Source: Rhizobium sp. NXC24
GTDB lineage: Bacteria; Pseudomonadota; Alphaproteobacteria; Rhizobiales; Rhizobiaceae
NCBI RefSeq assembly: GCF_002944315.1
Contig: NZ_CP024312.1
Coordinates: 1-64,000, forward strand
DNA length: 64,000 nucleotides
Direction of reading: 5' to 3'
Positions within the stretch are counted from its first letter, which is position 1. Every line of letters starts with the position of its first letter. A program made the translations under genes and the position numbers. The notes beneath the pieces were generated by a model. It was not told the origin of the DNA and ran no database searches. It worked only from the letters and a program-made list of their open reading frames with translations. Below, piece by piece: positions 33,951 to 43,335 of the stretch.

Positions 33951-35281
33951 CGTAGACCGGTCAGTTCCAGAAAAGCACCAATCTCGTGTAGTCCCTCTGT
34001 CGCGACATTTCGATAGGCGTGAGCATCAATTCGTAAGCGAGGCGCCGTTATGTGGGGTCCGATCCACCTGCGGGGGCCATTTCGTTCGACGGAATCAAGT
34101 GCCGTCATGACCTGCATCACGTCGTCATATTCTGCAAAGGCCTTCCCGTGGAAATCGTTATTGACCCGCCCATGAACCAGGTCTTCGACTTTAGGGTGAA
34201 TATAAGCGGTAGTGTCTGCGTCTAGTCGGCCTGCCCATTTCAAGAATGCGGAGCGCCGAACCAAACAAGGCAAGCACCTGCCGCAGTGGGTATAACTTCT
34301 ACCTGCGCGACCGCAGCTCATGGACCTCGGCGCCAGCTCCGTCAAGATAGCTTGGTCCTTGCATTCGATCATCATCGTGCCCTTAGTCTTCAGCTGGTAA
34401 TCATTCCGCAACCGGACTTTGAGGCCAAGATCGTCGAACACATCCTGCAACATCTCGATGAATTTTGGATGCGTGGTTCGGGTGCTGAGGCTCCCTCGAC
34501 GCAGTGTCGTCAGCGGGATGTTCAGGCTAATAAAACCATTCTCGGGGGTGTGCAGGTCCACAGTTCCGCCGTCTTTGTATCGGTCCAACAGGGTCGAAGC
34601 CAGTACCGCGAACGCAACAAAGACGATTGAGCGCGGGCGCTGTGAGATTTCCGCTGTGACGCCTGAAGTGCGCGGATCAGCATTTAAAGACAGAAGCCTG
34701 TTGCCCGCGTTCAATCTGTTCGCAAACAATTCCTGCTTGGCGACGTCACCACGAACTCTATTGGACACATAGACAGGTTTCTCTATCCCCGCAGTTTCCA
34801 TGTCGATTGCGCCGATCAGGCTATCGAGGCCTCCAGAGAGCAAGGCGACGCAGGTTTCGCGTCGGGAACCGGCGTGTTGTTTGGGCGGCGCAGGGTGGTA
34901 GCCGCCCTCCACGAACGTGAGCGACCAGAAATCCCCCGTCAGAAACGACAACATCGGAACAAGCTTGCCGGCTAGGCTCTGCCATCGATGAGGATCGCTG
35001 ACACCGATAGTGAGTTCGATCTCCCGGGTCCAGCCGTCGGCGCTCGTTCCAGCTCGGTTTACCAATCGATCCGCACCGACAACGGCAAGAGCCAACGCCG
35101 TGAAATCCCAGGCCGTATTCGATGGGGAACGCCCCGCCCATTTGAAAAGCTCGTTCGCAACCGATAAACCGGCGTGACCTGAGGAACGGCTGAGGGCGCC
35201 TAGATCGCCGTCAAAGATGTTAATCCTATGGTCCACGCGAGCTGGAGTCGACTGTTCTGGACGAAGTGCTGCGATCTTCAT
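33947..35281 (-). CDS. qatC: QatC, QueC-like PP-loop protein of a Qat defence system
   Basis: The 444-residue protein carries a PP-loop ATP pyrophosphatase motif, LLSGGLDSLIGAID (149-154 core), and a Cys cluster in the C-terminal third (CGRAGRSYTHCGRCLPC) like the zinc site of QueC 7-cyano-7-deazaguanine synthase. In Qat systems this relative of QueC is required for phage protection. It overlaps qatB and qatD by 4 nt on each side. Confidence 0.88.
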   Translation of the reverse strand: MKIAALRPEQSTPARVDHRINIFDGDLGALSRSSGHAGLSVANELFKWAGRSPSNTAWDFTALALAVVGADRLVNRAGTSADGWTREIELTIGVSDPHRWQSLAGKLVPMLSFLTGDFWSLTFVEGGYHPAPPKQHAGSRRETCVALLSGGLDSLIGAIDMETAGIEKPVYVSNRVRGDVAKQELFANRLNAGNRLLSLNADPRTSGVTAEISQRPRSIVFVAFAVLASTLLDRYKDGGTVDLHTPENGFISLNIPLTTLRRGSLSTRTTHPKFIEMLQDVFDDLGLKVRLRNDYQLKTKGTMMIECKDQAILTELAPRSMSCGRAGRSYTHCGRCLPCLVRRSAFLKWAGRLDADTTAYIHPKVEDLVHGRVNNDFHGKAFAEYDDVMQVMTALDSVERNGPRRWIGPHITAPRLRIDAHAYRNVATEGLHEIGAFLELTGLR

Positions 35282-36165
35282 TCGAGGTAGCTTTCAAAAA
35301 TGTCCATAACCTGAGCTGTGATATCGCGGGCAATTGACGTAGCGGTTCGTTTCGTGAGTTGACCGCCACTGCTTTTGAATTTCGTGTATTGCGCGCTGTA
35401 TTCTTCGCGAACCCAGTCGCTGATTTCCTTCAAGCGATCATTGGCCAAGCCTGCGTTGCCGTGTGCTGCTCGCTGCAAGGACGCGCCGATATCTGCAATC
35501 AGGATGTTGAACGTAGAAATCGAAAGGGTGCGGATATAACATTCCTCTACCAGCTCGGTCGGCAGAGCTGTGATGTCGGCCGACTCGTGCTCGCTGAGTA
35601 CCGAACTCACGGCTTCAGCGACGGCCTCTCGAACGCCTGCATCATCGAGCGAGACATCGGCCGGGTTCACCGCATCTGCGATACGCTCTGCAATCTCGTC
35701 CGTAGACAGACCCGCAAGAGCTCCGAGATCCAACGTGCGAGGCTCGCCCGCCACCGCAGTGCCATCCGGGGAAAGAATATCGAAAACGCCGCCAGCAGCA
35801 GAGGTCGATCGGCCCATGCGTTGTGTGGCTGTGTTCGCTCCGCCGTAACCACTCCTTACGTAATTCCCCAGCGCACTACGAAGGTTGCCGGTATCGCCTG
35901 TTTTTGTGAAGTTGCCTATGGCTCTGCGGGCGGATGTGAACCTGCGGGCCGGAGCTAGCTGCGGGGCCGGAGGCTGGTCCGGCTTCTCCTCCTGCGGCTT
36001 GTCCGGTTTTTTCTCTGGAGGTCGTTTCGGAGGTGAAGGGGTCCCATCAAGCGGGGGCGGTGAAAGTGGTTCGCGAGGGGGCGGCGGCGGTGAATCCGGG
36101 TTGACCCAATTGGGAACCAAAGGGACATTCTTGCCGGGGCCATTGCTGGTTTTGGAGGTACCCAT
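35278..36165 (-). CDS. qatB: QatB of a Qat defence system
   Basis: ATG 36165 (stop of qatA overlaps as TAATG) gives 295 residues. Residues about 20-75 are a striking proline-rich stretch (PPPPPREPLSPPPLDGTPSP), followed by ARRFTSARRAIGNFTKTGDT and a helical C-terminal half ending in VMDIFESYLE. This proline-rich/helical composition and the position between QatA and QatC match QatB, whose biochemical role is unknown. A longer frame from 36261 exists inside qatA and is not preferred. Confidence 0.82.
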   Translation of the reverse strand: MGTSKTSNGPGKNVPLVPNWVNPDSPPPPPREPLSPPPLDGTPSPPKRPPEKKPDKPQEEKPDQPPAPQLAPARRFTSARRAIGNFTKTGDTGNLRSALGNYVRSGYGGANTATQRMGRSTSAAGGVFDILSPDGTAVAGEPRTLDLGALAGLSTDEIAERIADAVNPADVSLDDAGVREAVAEAVSSVLSEHESADITALPTELVEECYIRTLSISTFNILIADIGASLQRAAHGNAGLANDRLKEISDWVREEYSAQYTKFKSSGGQLTKRTATSIARDITAQVMDIFESYLE

Positions 36166-38075
36166 TACTTGCCCTCTTTCAGCGCCTGGTTCAATGCCTT
36201 GGTGAACGGCGCCGGTAGGTCGGAACGCTTTCCGAGCAACACCACAGCTCTTTTCCCCCACTCTCTTACTTTCAGTCGCGGAACAATCGCAGGCTTGTAC
36301 CCGGACGCCGGGCGCTCCACGAGGAACACAATGAGGCGCTCAGCTTGAGCGGTGTCAGCGTCGGCCGTTGCCTCCAAGGCATACAGGATTGCGGGTGTAC
36401 CCCATTCGCTTTCGCTGCTGGCTTTGTCCAATAGAGTGGTCATGATCACAGATCGTTCTTCGGGCGTTACAGTATTGAACGCTTGTTTGATCGCGACGGT
36501 CGCAGAAACCTTCAGAGTCACCAACTGGGACAACAGCTCTGTGGCAGCTTTGGAGAGTTTGTTTTCCGCTGACAGGATAGGGGCGCTTTCTCGACCAACA
36601 TGTAGTGCCCCTCGAAGGTCGACGTCACCGATATCGGGCGGTAGTTTGAGCCAATCTCTGATCAGCTTCTCGTCTTCCTTCCACCCGGTGGGCCACGTCT
36701 GGTCGTCGATGTCTTTTCCCGCCCGAACGTCGTGTTCGAGCTTGCGGAGTGTCTCAGACTTGCCGTTTGGTGCTGTGCTTATCAGTTCTGCCAAGGCGTT
36801 AAATGACGTTGCCGATGCAAAGCGCTCGAACAGCATGAGCTTTGCAAACATGGCATCGTTGACCGCGATCTTCTGAACTTTGGCGAGGCTTCGTCGGATC
36901 GAAAGCGTGTTCATGAAGCGCTTTATCAGTCGAGGATTGCCGTTCACTTTCGGTGATATGATCATCTGCCGGGCGAGGCGATCGGCAAGCTCCAATTCCG
37001 CCGCCAACGGTGCAGGGCAATTTGGAATCAGCTTCTGAACGAATTCAGCGTCGATAGCATTTCCTTGCCAACTGCTCGCCAGCTGTTCGATGACCCTTAG
37101 GCGAACCGTTTCCTTGTCGGCGTCGGAGACTCCGCTGCTCTGGACGAACAGCATCATGAGGTATGCCTTGACCTCGTTTGTTCCAAGAGGAGGCACCCGC
37201 AGTGGAACTTGGATCAGTTTGTCGAAGTAGCTGATGACGATGTCGTCATCGACCTTCGTTCCCGGGAAATGAACCCGGACCGCTTCCTTGATCATCTTGT
37301 CATCGGCGGCGATGATAAAAGCGGTGCCTCTCATGAACAGGAACAGGCGCATCGCCTCCAAAGTCCCGATCACCGTGGGCGGAAGGCAACGATCGAGATC
37401 GTCAACGAAGACGACAAGTGTTAGTTTCAGGTCGTCCAATAGCTCTTCAAACTGCTTCCGAATTGCGTGGATCATCTGAGGTGGAGTCTGTTTCTCCTCG
37501 GCTTTGAGCAGTCCCTTCGCATTTCCGGATTGCTCTCTTACTGCGTTTGACGCTCCCTCGATGTCATCACCGGTGACCTCTCCATCGGTGAAACTGTCGT
37601 ACACGCCCTTTCCTGCGCGAGCGATGGCGCCGACTGGGAGGCCGCTGTAGGCAGTAAGCGCGAGCTCGCCGATCAATCGAACCCCTCGAAACACATCGAT
37701 CCGTTTCAGAAGTTTGATGCCCTTTTCGACGCTGGTCTCTTTTTCCTTCGCTCGCCGCATAAGCGCTTGGGCAATCTCTTCCATCAGAGCTGCCTTCGCG
37801 TCGTCATGGCCCTGGTAGAGCCACGCGTTGAAGTTCACGAATAGAAGTGACCGTTGCTCGGAAGGTGAATTACCGGCTATTTTCTGTGCATCCGCGATAC
37901 GGGTTCTCAAATCCGCTTCGATCAGCTTCACCATCGAAGACTTGCCGACACCCCAGCCGCCCGAGATACCAATGCTCAGGGCTTCGCCTTTTGCGTCGAG
38001 GACCATCTGCGAAACAAGACTTGCCATAACGTTGAAGTTTACGAAATCTCTCCCGGTCTCGACATCCGCCCACAT
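36165..38075 (-). CDS. qatA: QatA, KAP-family P-loop ATPase of a Qat defence system
   Basis: The 636-residue protein has Walker A GGWGVGKS (39-46) and Walker B LVVFVDDLDRCLP (about 220-231), the KAP NTPase hallmark, with a hydrophobic insertion near 133-155 between them. It is the first gene of the operon and diverges from the Gabija-like operon across about 310 bp. QatA is thought to be the sensor or motor ATPase of the Qatuor system. Confidence 0.88.
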   Translation of the reverse strand: MWADVETGRDFVNFNVMASLVSQMVLDAKGEALSIGISGGWGVGKSSMVKLIEADLRTRIADAQKIAGNSPSEQRSLLFVNFNAWLYQGHDDAKAALMEEIAQALMRRAKEKETSVEKGIKLLKRIDVFRGVRLIGELALTAYSGLPVGAIARAGKGVYDSFTDGEVTGDDIEGASNAVREQSGNAKGLLKAEEKQTPPQMIHAIRKQFEELLDDLKLTLVVFVDDLDRCLPPTVIGTLEAMRLFLFMRGTAFIIAADDKMIKEAVRVHFPGTKVDDDIVISYFDKLIQVPLRVPPLGTNEVKAYLMMLFVQSSGVSDADKETVRLRVIEQLASSWQGNAIDAEFVQKLIPNCPAPLAAELELADRLARQMIISPKVNGNPRLIKRFMNTLSIRRSLAKVQKIAVNDAMFAKLMLFERFASATSFNALAELISTAPNGKSETLRKLEHDVRAGKDIDDQTWPTGWKEDEKLIRDWLKLPPDIGDVDLRGALHVGRESAPILSAENKLSKAATELLSQLVTLKVSATVAIKQAFNTVTPEERSVIMTTLLDKASSESEWGTPAILYALEATADADTAQAERLIVFLVERPASGYKPAIVPRLKVREWGKRAVVLLGKRSDLPAPFTKALNQALKEGK

Positions 38076-38388
38076 TTTCGCCCCCTCGTTGTAAACGTCA
38101 GAGTTGCTCTAGGGCGAATTCAATTCAAGTGTGAACAAAGTAATTCGGAATAGTACAACTCAACAATCCACAACTTGCATTCGGATTGATTGAGATATCG
38201 GCTCATTGAATAGTTTATGTTCAGGGATATGCAGCTTGGGGCTGGTTGCATTCGTGATAATGCCTCGTGGTAGCTCCTGTGCCGGTATCAATCCGCTTGC
38301 CGATTGATCTCGCAATTAGCGCGTAAACATACGCTTGTAATTGAGCACGCAGCCGATCAAGGTTCGATTGTATGGGCTGGAGATTCGC
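38076..38388. promoter_or_regulatory. Divergent control region between Qat and Gabija-like operons
   Basis: About 310 bp, more AT-rich than the flanks (TTGATTGAGATATCGG, TTGAATAGTTTATG). It must hold the promoters of both defence operons. A -35/-10 pair can be proposed for the plus strand (TTGATT, 17 nt, AATAGT, near 38187) but is weak. No palindrome stood out. Confidence 0.4.
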
Positions 38389-40122
38389 GTGCATCTTGCA
38401 TCACTAAGGATCAAAAATTTTCGCAGATTTGCCGACACTACGGTTCGGTTCAAGTCAGGCCTCAATATCATTGTCGGACCCAACAACATCGGAAAGACGG
38501 CAATTGTCGACGCCTTACGGTCGCTCTTAGCCGGTACGGATGATCCCTATCCGAGGTTAACTGTCGACGACATTCATGTTCCAAAGGCCGGGGTCGCGGG
38601 CGGCGAGATCTTGTTTGAGTTCGTGTTCGACGAATTGAGCGGAGACGACGAGGCGGATTTTATCCACGCACTGCGTGAAAAGCCGGATGGAAAACTCGAA
38701 GCCATCCTGTGCATTGTCTTCGGCGAACCTGACAAATCAGGCCGCCTTCGGCCACGGCGCTGGTGCGGGGCGTTCGAGGAGGTTTCAATGTCATCGGCGA
38801 TGCTCGACAATCTGCGAAGCGTCTATCTTCCGCCCTTGCGTGATGCAGAGCAAGGTCTGAGACCGAACCGCCATAGTCAACTGTCTCGGTTGCTGCATCT
38901 GTTGGCGAACGATGCGGGTAAAGAGGATGTCGCGGCCCAGCTGAAAGAGGTGGATGCCAAGCTCAACGAACTGCAGGTCCTGAAGGATGCTCAGACCGCT
39001 GTGTCGGGGCGACACGTGACGATGCTCGGAGATCAACTTGCCCAGGTTTTGAACATCGGGCTTGCGGGGAGCGACTTCAGCAAGCTTGCAGCACGGCTCT
39101 CCCTTCTGGTCGACAACTTCGAAATCGAACGCAACGGCCTCGGCTACAACAATCTGATTTTTATGGCAGTCGTTCTGAGTGAACTGTCTAAAAATGCCGA
39201 GGCAAGTTTCCGCAGCCTTATTGTTGAGGAACCCGAAGCTCATCTGCATCCGCAGCTGCAGGCCATTCTGTTGCAATATCTCTCGAGCATACAAAAGGGT
39301 GTCGGGGAAAAGGATGTGCAGGTATTTGTGACCAGTCACTCCCCAAATTTCGCGAGTATCGCCGATTTGAATTCCATCGCCTGCTTGTATGAAACCGACG
39401 GTAAGGTAGACAGCTTTCATCCGGCAAATGTGAAGTTCGCGAAAGGAAAGAAGGAAAAATTAAAGCGCTATCTGGACGTTACCAGAGCCGAGCTTTTCTT
39501 CGCGCGGCGGGTCATTTTCGTGGAGGGGGCGGCCGAGTTGCTGATGGTCAACCTGCTGGCGTCGAAACTCGGACTCAATCTTCGAAATCACGGCGTGAGC
39601 TTGATCAGTGTTGAGGGGCTCAACTTCGATTCCTTTATGCCGCTTTTTGGCGAAGATGGTATCCGCATCCCGGTCTCCGTGATCACGGATGCAGACCCCC
39701 AGATCAAAGACGCTGCTGGAAAAAAACAGGCGCATTACCCCGCAGCGGCTGAGAAGGTGATTGTCTCAGACAACACCGCCTCGATGACAGCCTTGTCTGA
39801 CAAGTTCTTGAAGGTGTTCCACGGCCAGAAAACATTCGAGTACGATTTTGCACTCGAAATGAATAATCGAACCGCGATGTTGGATGCTCTTGAAGAGATT
39901 CATCCAATTATTGCGAGGAGTCTAAGGGTAGAGGTAGATGCTGCCATAGGCGACGCGGCAAAGGCGAGAGTATTGTTTAGGGGAATGTTCGAGAGGGAGC
40001 AGAACAACGTACAGAAAGGTCGCTTCGCCCAGGCGCTAGCCGCAAAGATCGAAGACGAAGGGCTGGCGATAACGGTGCCACCCTACATTCAGCGGGCGGT
40101 TGAACACGCATGCCAGCTGTAA
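38389..40122 (+). CDS. gajA: GajA-like ATPase/TOPRIM nuclease (OLD family)
   Basis: GTG 38389 is preferred (GGCTGGAG 6 nt upstream; product begins MHLASLRIKNFRRF), giving 577 residues, the length of known GajA. Walker A is GPNNIGKT (30-37); the ABC-type region has LIVEEPEAHLHPQ and the H-loop VFVTSHSP. The TOPRIM domain has Glu379 (VIFVEGAAE) and Asp434/436 (VITDADP). GajA is the DNA-nicking nuclease of Gabija, held inactive by nucleotides. It is followed by a UvrD-type helicase gene overlapping by 13 bp. Confidence 0.85.
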   Translation: MHLASLRIKNFRRFADTTVRFKSGLNIIVGPNNIGKTAIVDALRSLLAGTDDPYPRLTVDDIHVPKAGVAGGEILFEFVFDELSGDDEADFIHALREKPDGKLEAILCIVFGEPDKSGRLRPRRWCGAFEEVSMSSAMLDNLRSVYLPPLRDAEQGLRPNRHSQLSRLLHLLANDAGKEDVAAQLKEVDAKLNELQVLKDAQTAVSGRHVTMLGDQLAQVLNIGLAGSDFSKLAARLSLLVDNFEIERNGLGYNNLIFMAVVLSELSKNAEASFRSLIVEEPEAHLHPQLQAILLQYLSSIQKGVGEKDVQVFVTSHSPNFASIADLNSIACLYETDGKVDSFHPANVKFAKGKKEKLKRYLDVTRAELFFARRVIFVEGAAELLMVNLLASKLGLNLRNHGVSLISVEGLNFDSFMPLFGEDGIRIPVSVITDADPQIKDAAGKKQAHYPAAAEKVIVSDNTASMTALSDKFLKVFHGQKTFEYDFALEMNNRTAMLDALEEIHPIIARSLRVEVDAAIGDAAKARVLFRGMFEREQNNVQKGRFAQALAAKIEDEGLAITVPPYIQRAVEHACQL

Positions 40123-41897
40123 ACGACCTCTCAAAGCAACAGGAAGATGTTGTCGACCTTCCCGCCGAACCATTCGTCGTCTCTGCATGTGCGGGAAGCG
40201 GGAAAACAAAGACAGCGGTCCATCGGATCGCAGCAATGCGAAGCCGACTGACCGATGTCACTGGCAGTGTGCTCCTGTTGTCCTTTTCCAACGTCGCTGT
40301 GGAAACCTTCCAGCGTGAATACGGGGCGCTCGTAAGCCAGGGAAGCCGGACGGCTCGGCCGACCGTCGAAATCGACACCGTCGATGGCTTTCTGACGAAG
40401 AATCTTCTGCGACCGCATGGTCATCTGGTGATGGGATGCGATCGCTGCCCTTTTCTTGTTGAGGGGCACGAGCCTTTTTTGAAGAGCTTCACGATATGGG
40501 ATGGCGCCAAGCCCGCCAAGACGTCAGAATTACGCGTCACGCTGGATGGCGGAAAATTCTCTTTCCGGGTAGGTAAGTGGGCGGGGATTGCTGTCGATCC
40601 GACGGAAGCCAAAGCCGGATTGAAGAAGTTGGCGGTGGTCGGGGCTTACACACATGAAAGCGGTCGGTATTGGGCTTATCGCCTCCTGCGGGAGGCTCCG
40701 TTCTTGCTCCGCGCTATTGCTCGGCGATATCCACATATTCTGATCGATGAGGCCCAGGACATCGGCTCGGTCCATCAAGCCATTTTGGAATTGATTGCCA
40801 GCGCTGGCACAAAGCTCTCTATGATTGGAGACGTGAACCAGGGAATATTCGAGTTCACCGGTGCGACTGGCGAATTTTTAGGAGACTACCACAAGCGGCC
40901 TGGCGTTCTTGCTAGACCATTGGAGACGAATTTCCGATCCGTGCCATCCATCGTTGCGATTGCAAACACGTTCTCTGGCAGAAAGGATGGTCCTGATCGC
41001 GTCGAGCCCGACTGCCTGAGCGGTGCATTCTATATCACGATTGACGATGATCAGCGCGACCAGGCACTCAAACGATACAGGTCTCTTCTCGGTGCCGCAG
41101 AAATTCCAGCATCGCAGGCCGCAGTTATTTTCCGTTCGACGCAGGCGTTCAACACCTGGAGCGGGCCAGGGGAGCCGCAGGGGCAGGGGGTCGTCAAGGC
41201 GTTTGGCGCGAGCGCGATCTGGAGAGATAAAGCACGGAATTTTAATCACGCCTATGTGTCGGCCTGCGCTGGTATCGTCGGGCTTCTCGATAACAACCAC
41301 GGTGATCTGCTCGCAAAAATTCGATCACAGGCTGCTGACGAAACAATGCGATCCATTCGCAGAGAGATATGGAACTTCGTCAAAGATCCGGTGGCAGGCT
41401 TGCCATCGGCTAACCTGAAGGCCGCCACTCAGTGGCATCCGCTTTTGGTCACTCGGGTGAAAGATCTGGTCGTGCGACTGGAGAAGCTCTTTTCCCTGAA
41501 GCCCGGTGAGAACCTTGGGCAAAAACTTGCAAAGAAAGCCCTTTCGGATTTGCCCTTATGGCAGGGCGTCAATCCGGATCCCTCTCAATCTCTGAAATTC
41601 AGGATGTCCACCGTTCACAAGGTGAAAGGAGAGAGCATCGACGGGGTCATGTACGTCACAAGCAAGTCGAATATCGAGGAGATGCTCGCCGGAACTCAGA
41701 CAGAGAACGGGAAGATCGGATATGTAGCCCTCACTCGCGCTCGCAACCTTTTTGTGCTGGGTGTTCCCGCGAAGGCAATCGCTGAACTTGAGCCATTGTT
41801 GAAAGCTTCTGGCTTTCTGAGTGCGGATGCACATTGCCCGATCGTCCCTGAAAAGCAGCCGCTCGCCGAACTGAAAGATGAAGATGGCGGAGCTTAA
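40110..41897 (+). CDS. gajB: GajB-like UvrD-family helicase
   Basis: The 595-residue superfamily 1 helicase has Walker A AGSGKTKT (28-35), Walker B HILIDEAQD (209-217), a motif III-like GDVNQGIFEF, and motif VI YVALTRARN near 538. It is about 100 residues longer than typical GajB. It has an insertion after motif Ia with a CDRCPF pair (about 110-115) and a long middle region. It acts with GajA in the Gabija complex. It overlaps both neighbours, so the three genes are one transcriptional unit. Confidence 0.82.
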   Translation: MPAVNDLSKQQEDVVDLPAEPFVVSACAGSGKTKTAVHRIAAMRSRLTDVTGSVLLLSFSNVAVETFQREYGALVSQGSRTARPTVEIDTVDGFLTKNLLRPHGHLVMGCDRCPFLVEGHEPFLKSFTIWDGAKPAKTSELRVTLDGGKFSFRVGKWAGIAVDPTEAKAGLKKLAVVGAYTHESGRYWAYRLLREAPFLLRAIARRYPHILIDEAQDIGSVHQAILELIASAGTKLSMIGDVNQGIFEFTGATGEFLGDYHKRPGVLARPLETNFRSVPSIVAIANTFSGRKDGPDRVEPDCLSGAFYITIDDDQRDQALKRYRSLLGAAEIPASQAAVIFRSTQAFNTWSGPGEPQGQGVVKAFGASAIWRDKARNFNHAYVSACAGIVGLLDNNHGDLLAKIRSQAADETMRSIRREIWNFVKDPVAGLPSANLKAATQWHPLLVTRVKDLVVRLEKLFSLKPGENLGQKLAKKALSDLPLWQGVNPDPSQSLKFRMSTVHKVKGESIDGVMYVTSKSNIEEMLAGTQTENGKIGYVALTRARNLFVLGVPAKAIAELEPLLKASGFLSADAHCPIVPEKQPLAELKDEDGGA

Positions 41898-43011
41898 GAA
41901 CCAGCATTTTGTGCCGAGAGTTCACTTGAAGAACTTCTCAGATGATCCAGGCGTGGACAAGCGGATGATCAATATGATCAACGTCAGCCGGGAGAAGGCG
42001 ATAGAGGGCGCATCGATATCTGGGCAATGTTCGAAGAGCTACTTTTATGGTCCAGACCTTCGTATGGAGAAGGCAATTGGTACCCTTGAAGGCCAATACG
42101 CCGAAATAATTAGGCAAATCGAAAGCGGGGAGACGGCGATTGGAACTGTGCGGCTGCTCCTCCCCTGGGTGCATTTTCAGCATGTAAGAACCGACTCTGC
42201 GCGGAAGCGGCTTAAAACTTTCCACGATCAAATGAGAGACGCGATCGATGATGCGAGTTTCCATTGGGACGTCACCGACGAAGAACTGGTCCACGACGCC
42301 ATAGGTCTATTTTTCAGGTCCACTGACCGCTTAGCCGACCTTAAAGTCGTCATCATCAAGAATGGCTCCCGGCGCGATTTCGTCACGTCCGACGCTCCGG
42401 CCGTAATGTTCAGCAAATGGCTTCATCAGACCAAGAGTATCGACTGCTACGGCTTATATAGTTCTGGATTGTGTCTATACATGCCGCTGTCACCGAGGTC
42501 GGCATTCCTCGCGTATGACAGCAACGTCTACAACGTCGATGGCATCCAGAATAATGTGCTGAGGATTACTTCCGTGGAGAATATCGACAATCTCAATTAT
42601 CTCCTCATGAGGGCGGATGCGCAGAACATCTATTTCAAAAATTGGGCGGACCACGAGCACCTTCTTGTGCAGATCGGCAAACAGAAGCCGTTTCGGACAT
42701 CAGGCACACGAACACAGGTTTTGGTACCCGTGGAGGGAGAGCTGAACACTTTTCGCGAACTCAAACCCGGGGAGGATGCCAAGGACTTCGGTAGGAATTT
42801 TATCGCGACCGAAAATGTCTTTCCGAAACCGGAGCAATGGTTTGGTTTCCTGAAAAACAAGGCTCGGCCGCGCGCATGGCATAATGGCACTGCTGTCGGT
42901 CACGTGCGCCAGGAGAGTTGGTTGCGCAGCCAACCCGAAGAGATGGAACCGATGCCATCGGAGAAACGTCCAAAAGTACTGCCAGGTCTGCCCGGTAATC
43001 CATTTTATTGA
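41878..43011 (+). CDS. DUF4238 protein, third gene of the Gabija-like operon
   Basis: The 377-residue product opens with the DUF4238 signature KNQHFVPRVHLKNFS and continues with the family's conserved FVTSDAPAVMF and LYMPLSPRSAFLAYD segments. DUF4238 proteins are uncharacterised. The start (ATG 41878; 41884 also possible) lies inside gajB, a 20-bp overlap that implies co-translation. No signal peptide or membrane span is seen. It may be an accessory or immunity/sensor component of this variant; that is inference from the overlap only. Confidence 0.8.
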   Translation: MKMAELKNQHFVPRVHLKNFSDDPGVDKRMINMINVSREKAIEGASISGQCSKSYFYGPDLRMEKAIGTLEGQYAEIIRQIESGETAIGTVRLLLPWVHFQHVRTDSARKRLKTFHDQMRDAIDDASFHWDVTDEELVHDAIGLFFRSTDRLADLKVVIIKNGSRRDFVTSDAPAVMFSKWLHQTKSIDCYGLYSSGLCLYMPLSPRSAFLAYDSNVYNVDGIQNNVLRITSVENIDNLNYLLMRADAQNIYFKNWADHEHLLVQIGKQKPFRTSGTRTQVLVPVEGELNTFRELKPGEDAKDFGRNFIATENVFPKPEQWFGFLKNKARPRAWHNGTAVGHVRQESWLRSQPEEMEPMPSEKRPKVLPGLPGNPFY

Positions 43012-43335
43012 TCGATGGGGCGCACTTGAAGAGGGGCCGTGGTACGCGATTGTCGCAGGCCCTTCCGTCTTGCGTGTGGCCATCAACCACAGTTCCGCCG
43101 CCTGGCGTTAACTTGTTGCCACATCAATGAAATGCTTGATGATAGGTGGCAGTCTCAAACGGTTCGCTCATCCTGACTCTCGATAGCGTAGATTTGTTCA
43201 ATAGGATTCTAGACCGCTCATTTACCCGGAAATGAGTCTCGCCTTTGCATTGTCCGCACGGGAAGACAACACGGTGCCGCAACCAAGATCGGAGCCTTCG
43301 CATTCAGTCTCCCTAACAAGTTCCGTTTCGCGGTC
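43012..43335. other. Convergent intergenic region
   Basis: No gene is called. It contains an imperfect hairpin at 43118-43150 (GCCAC-ATCAA ... TTGAT-GATAG-GTGGC), possibly a terminator-like structure between the convergent Gabija-like and CBASS-like operons; no T-run follows. Confidence 0.35.
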
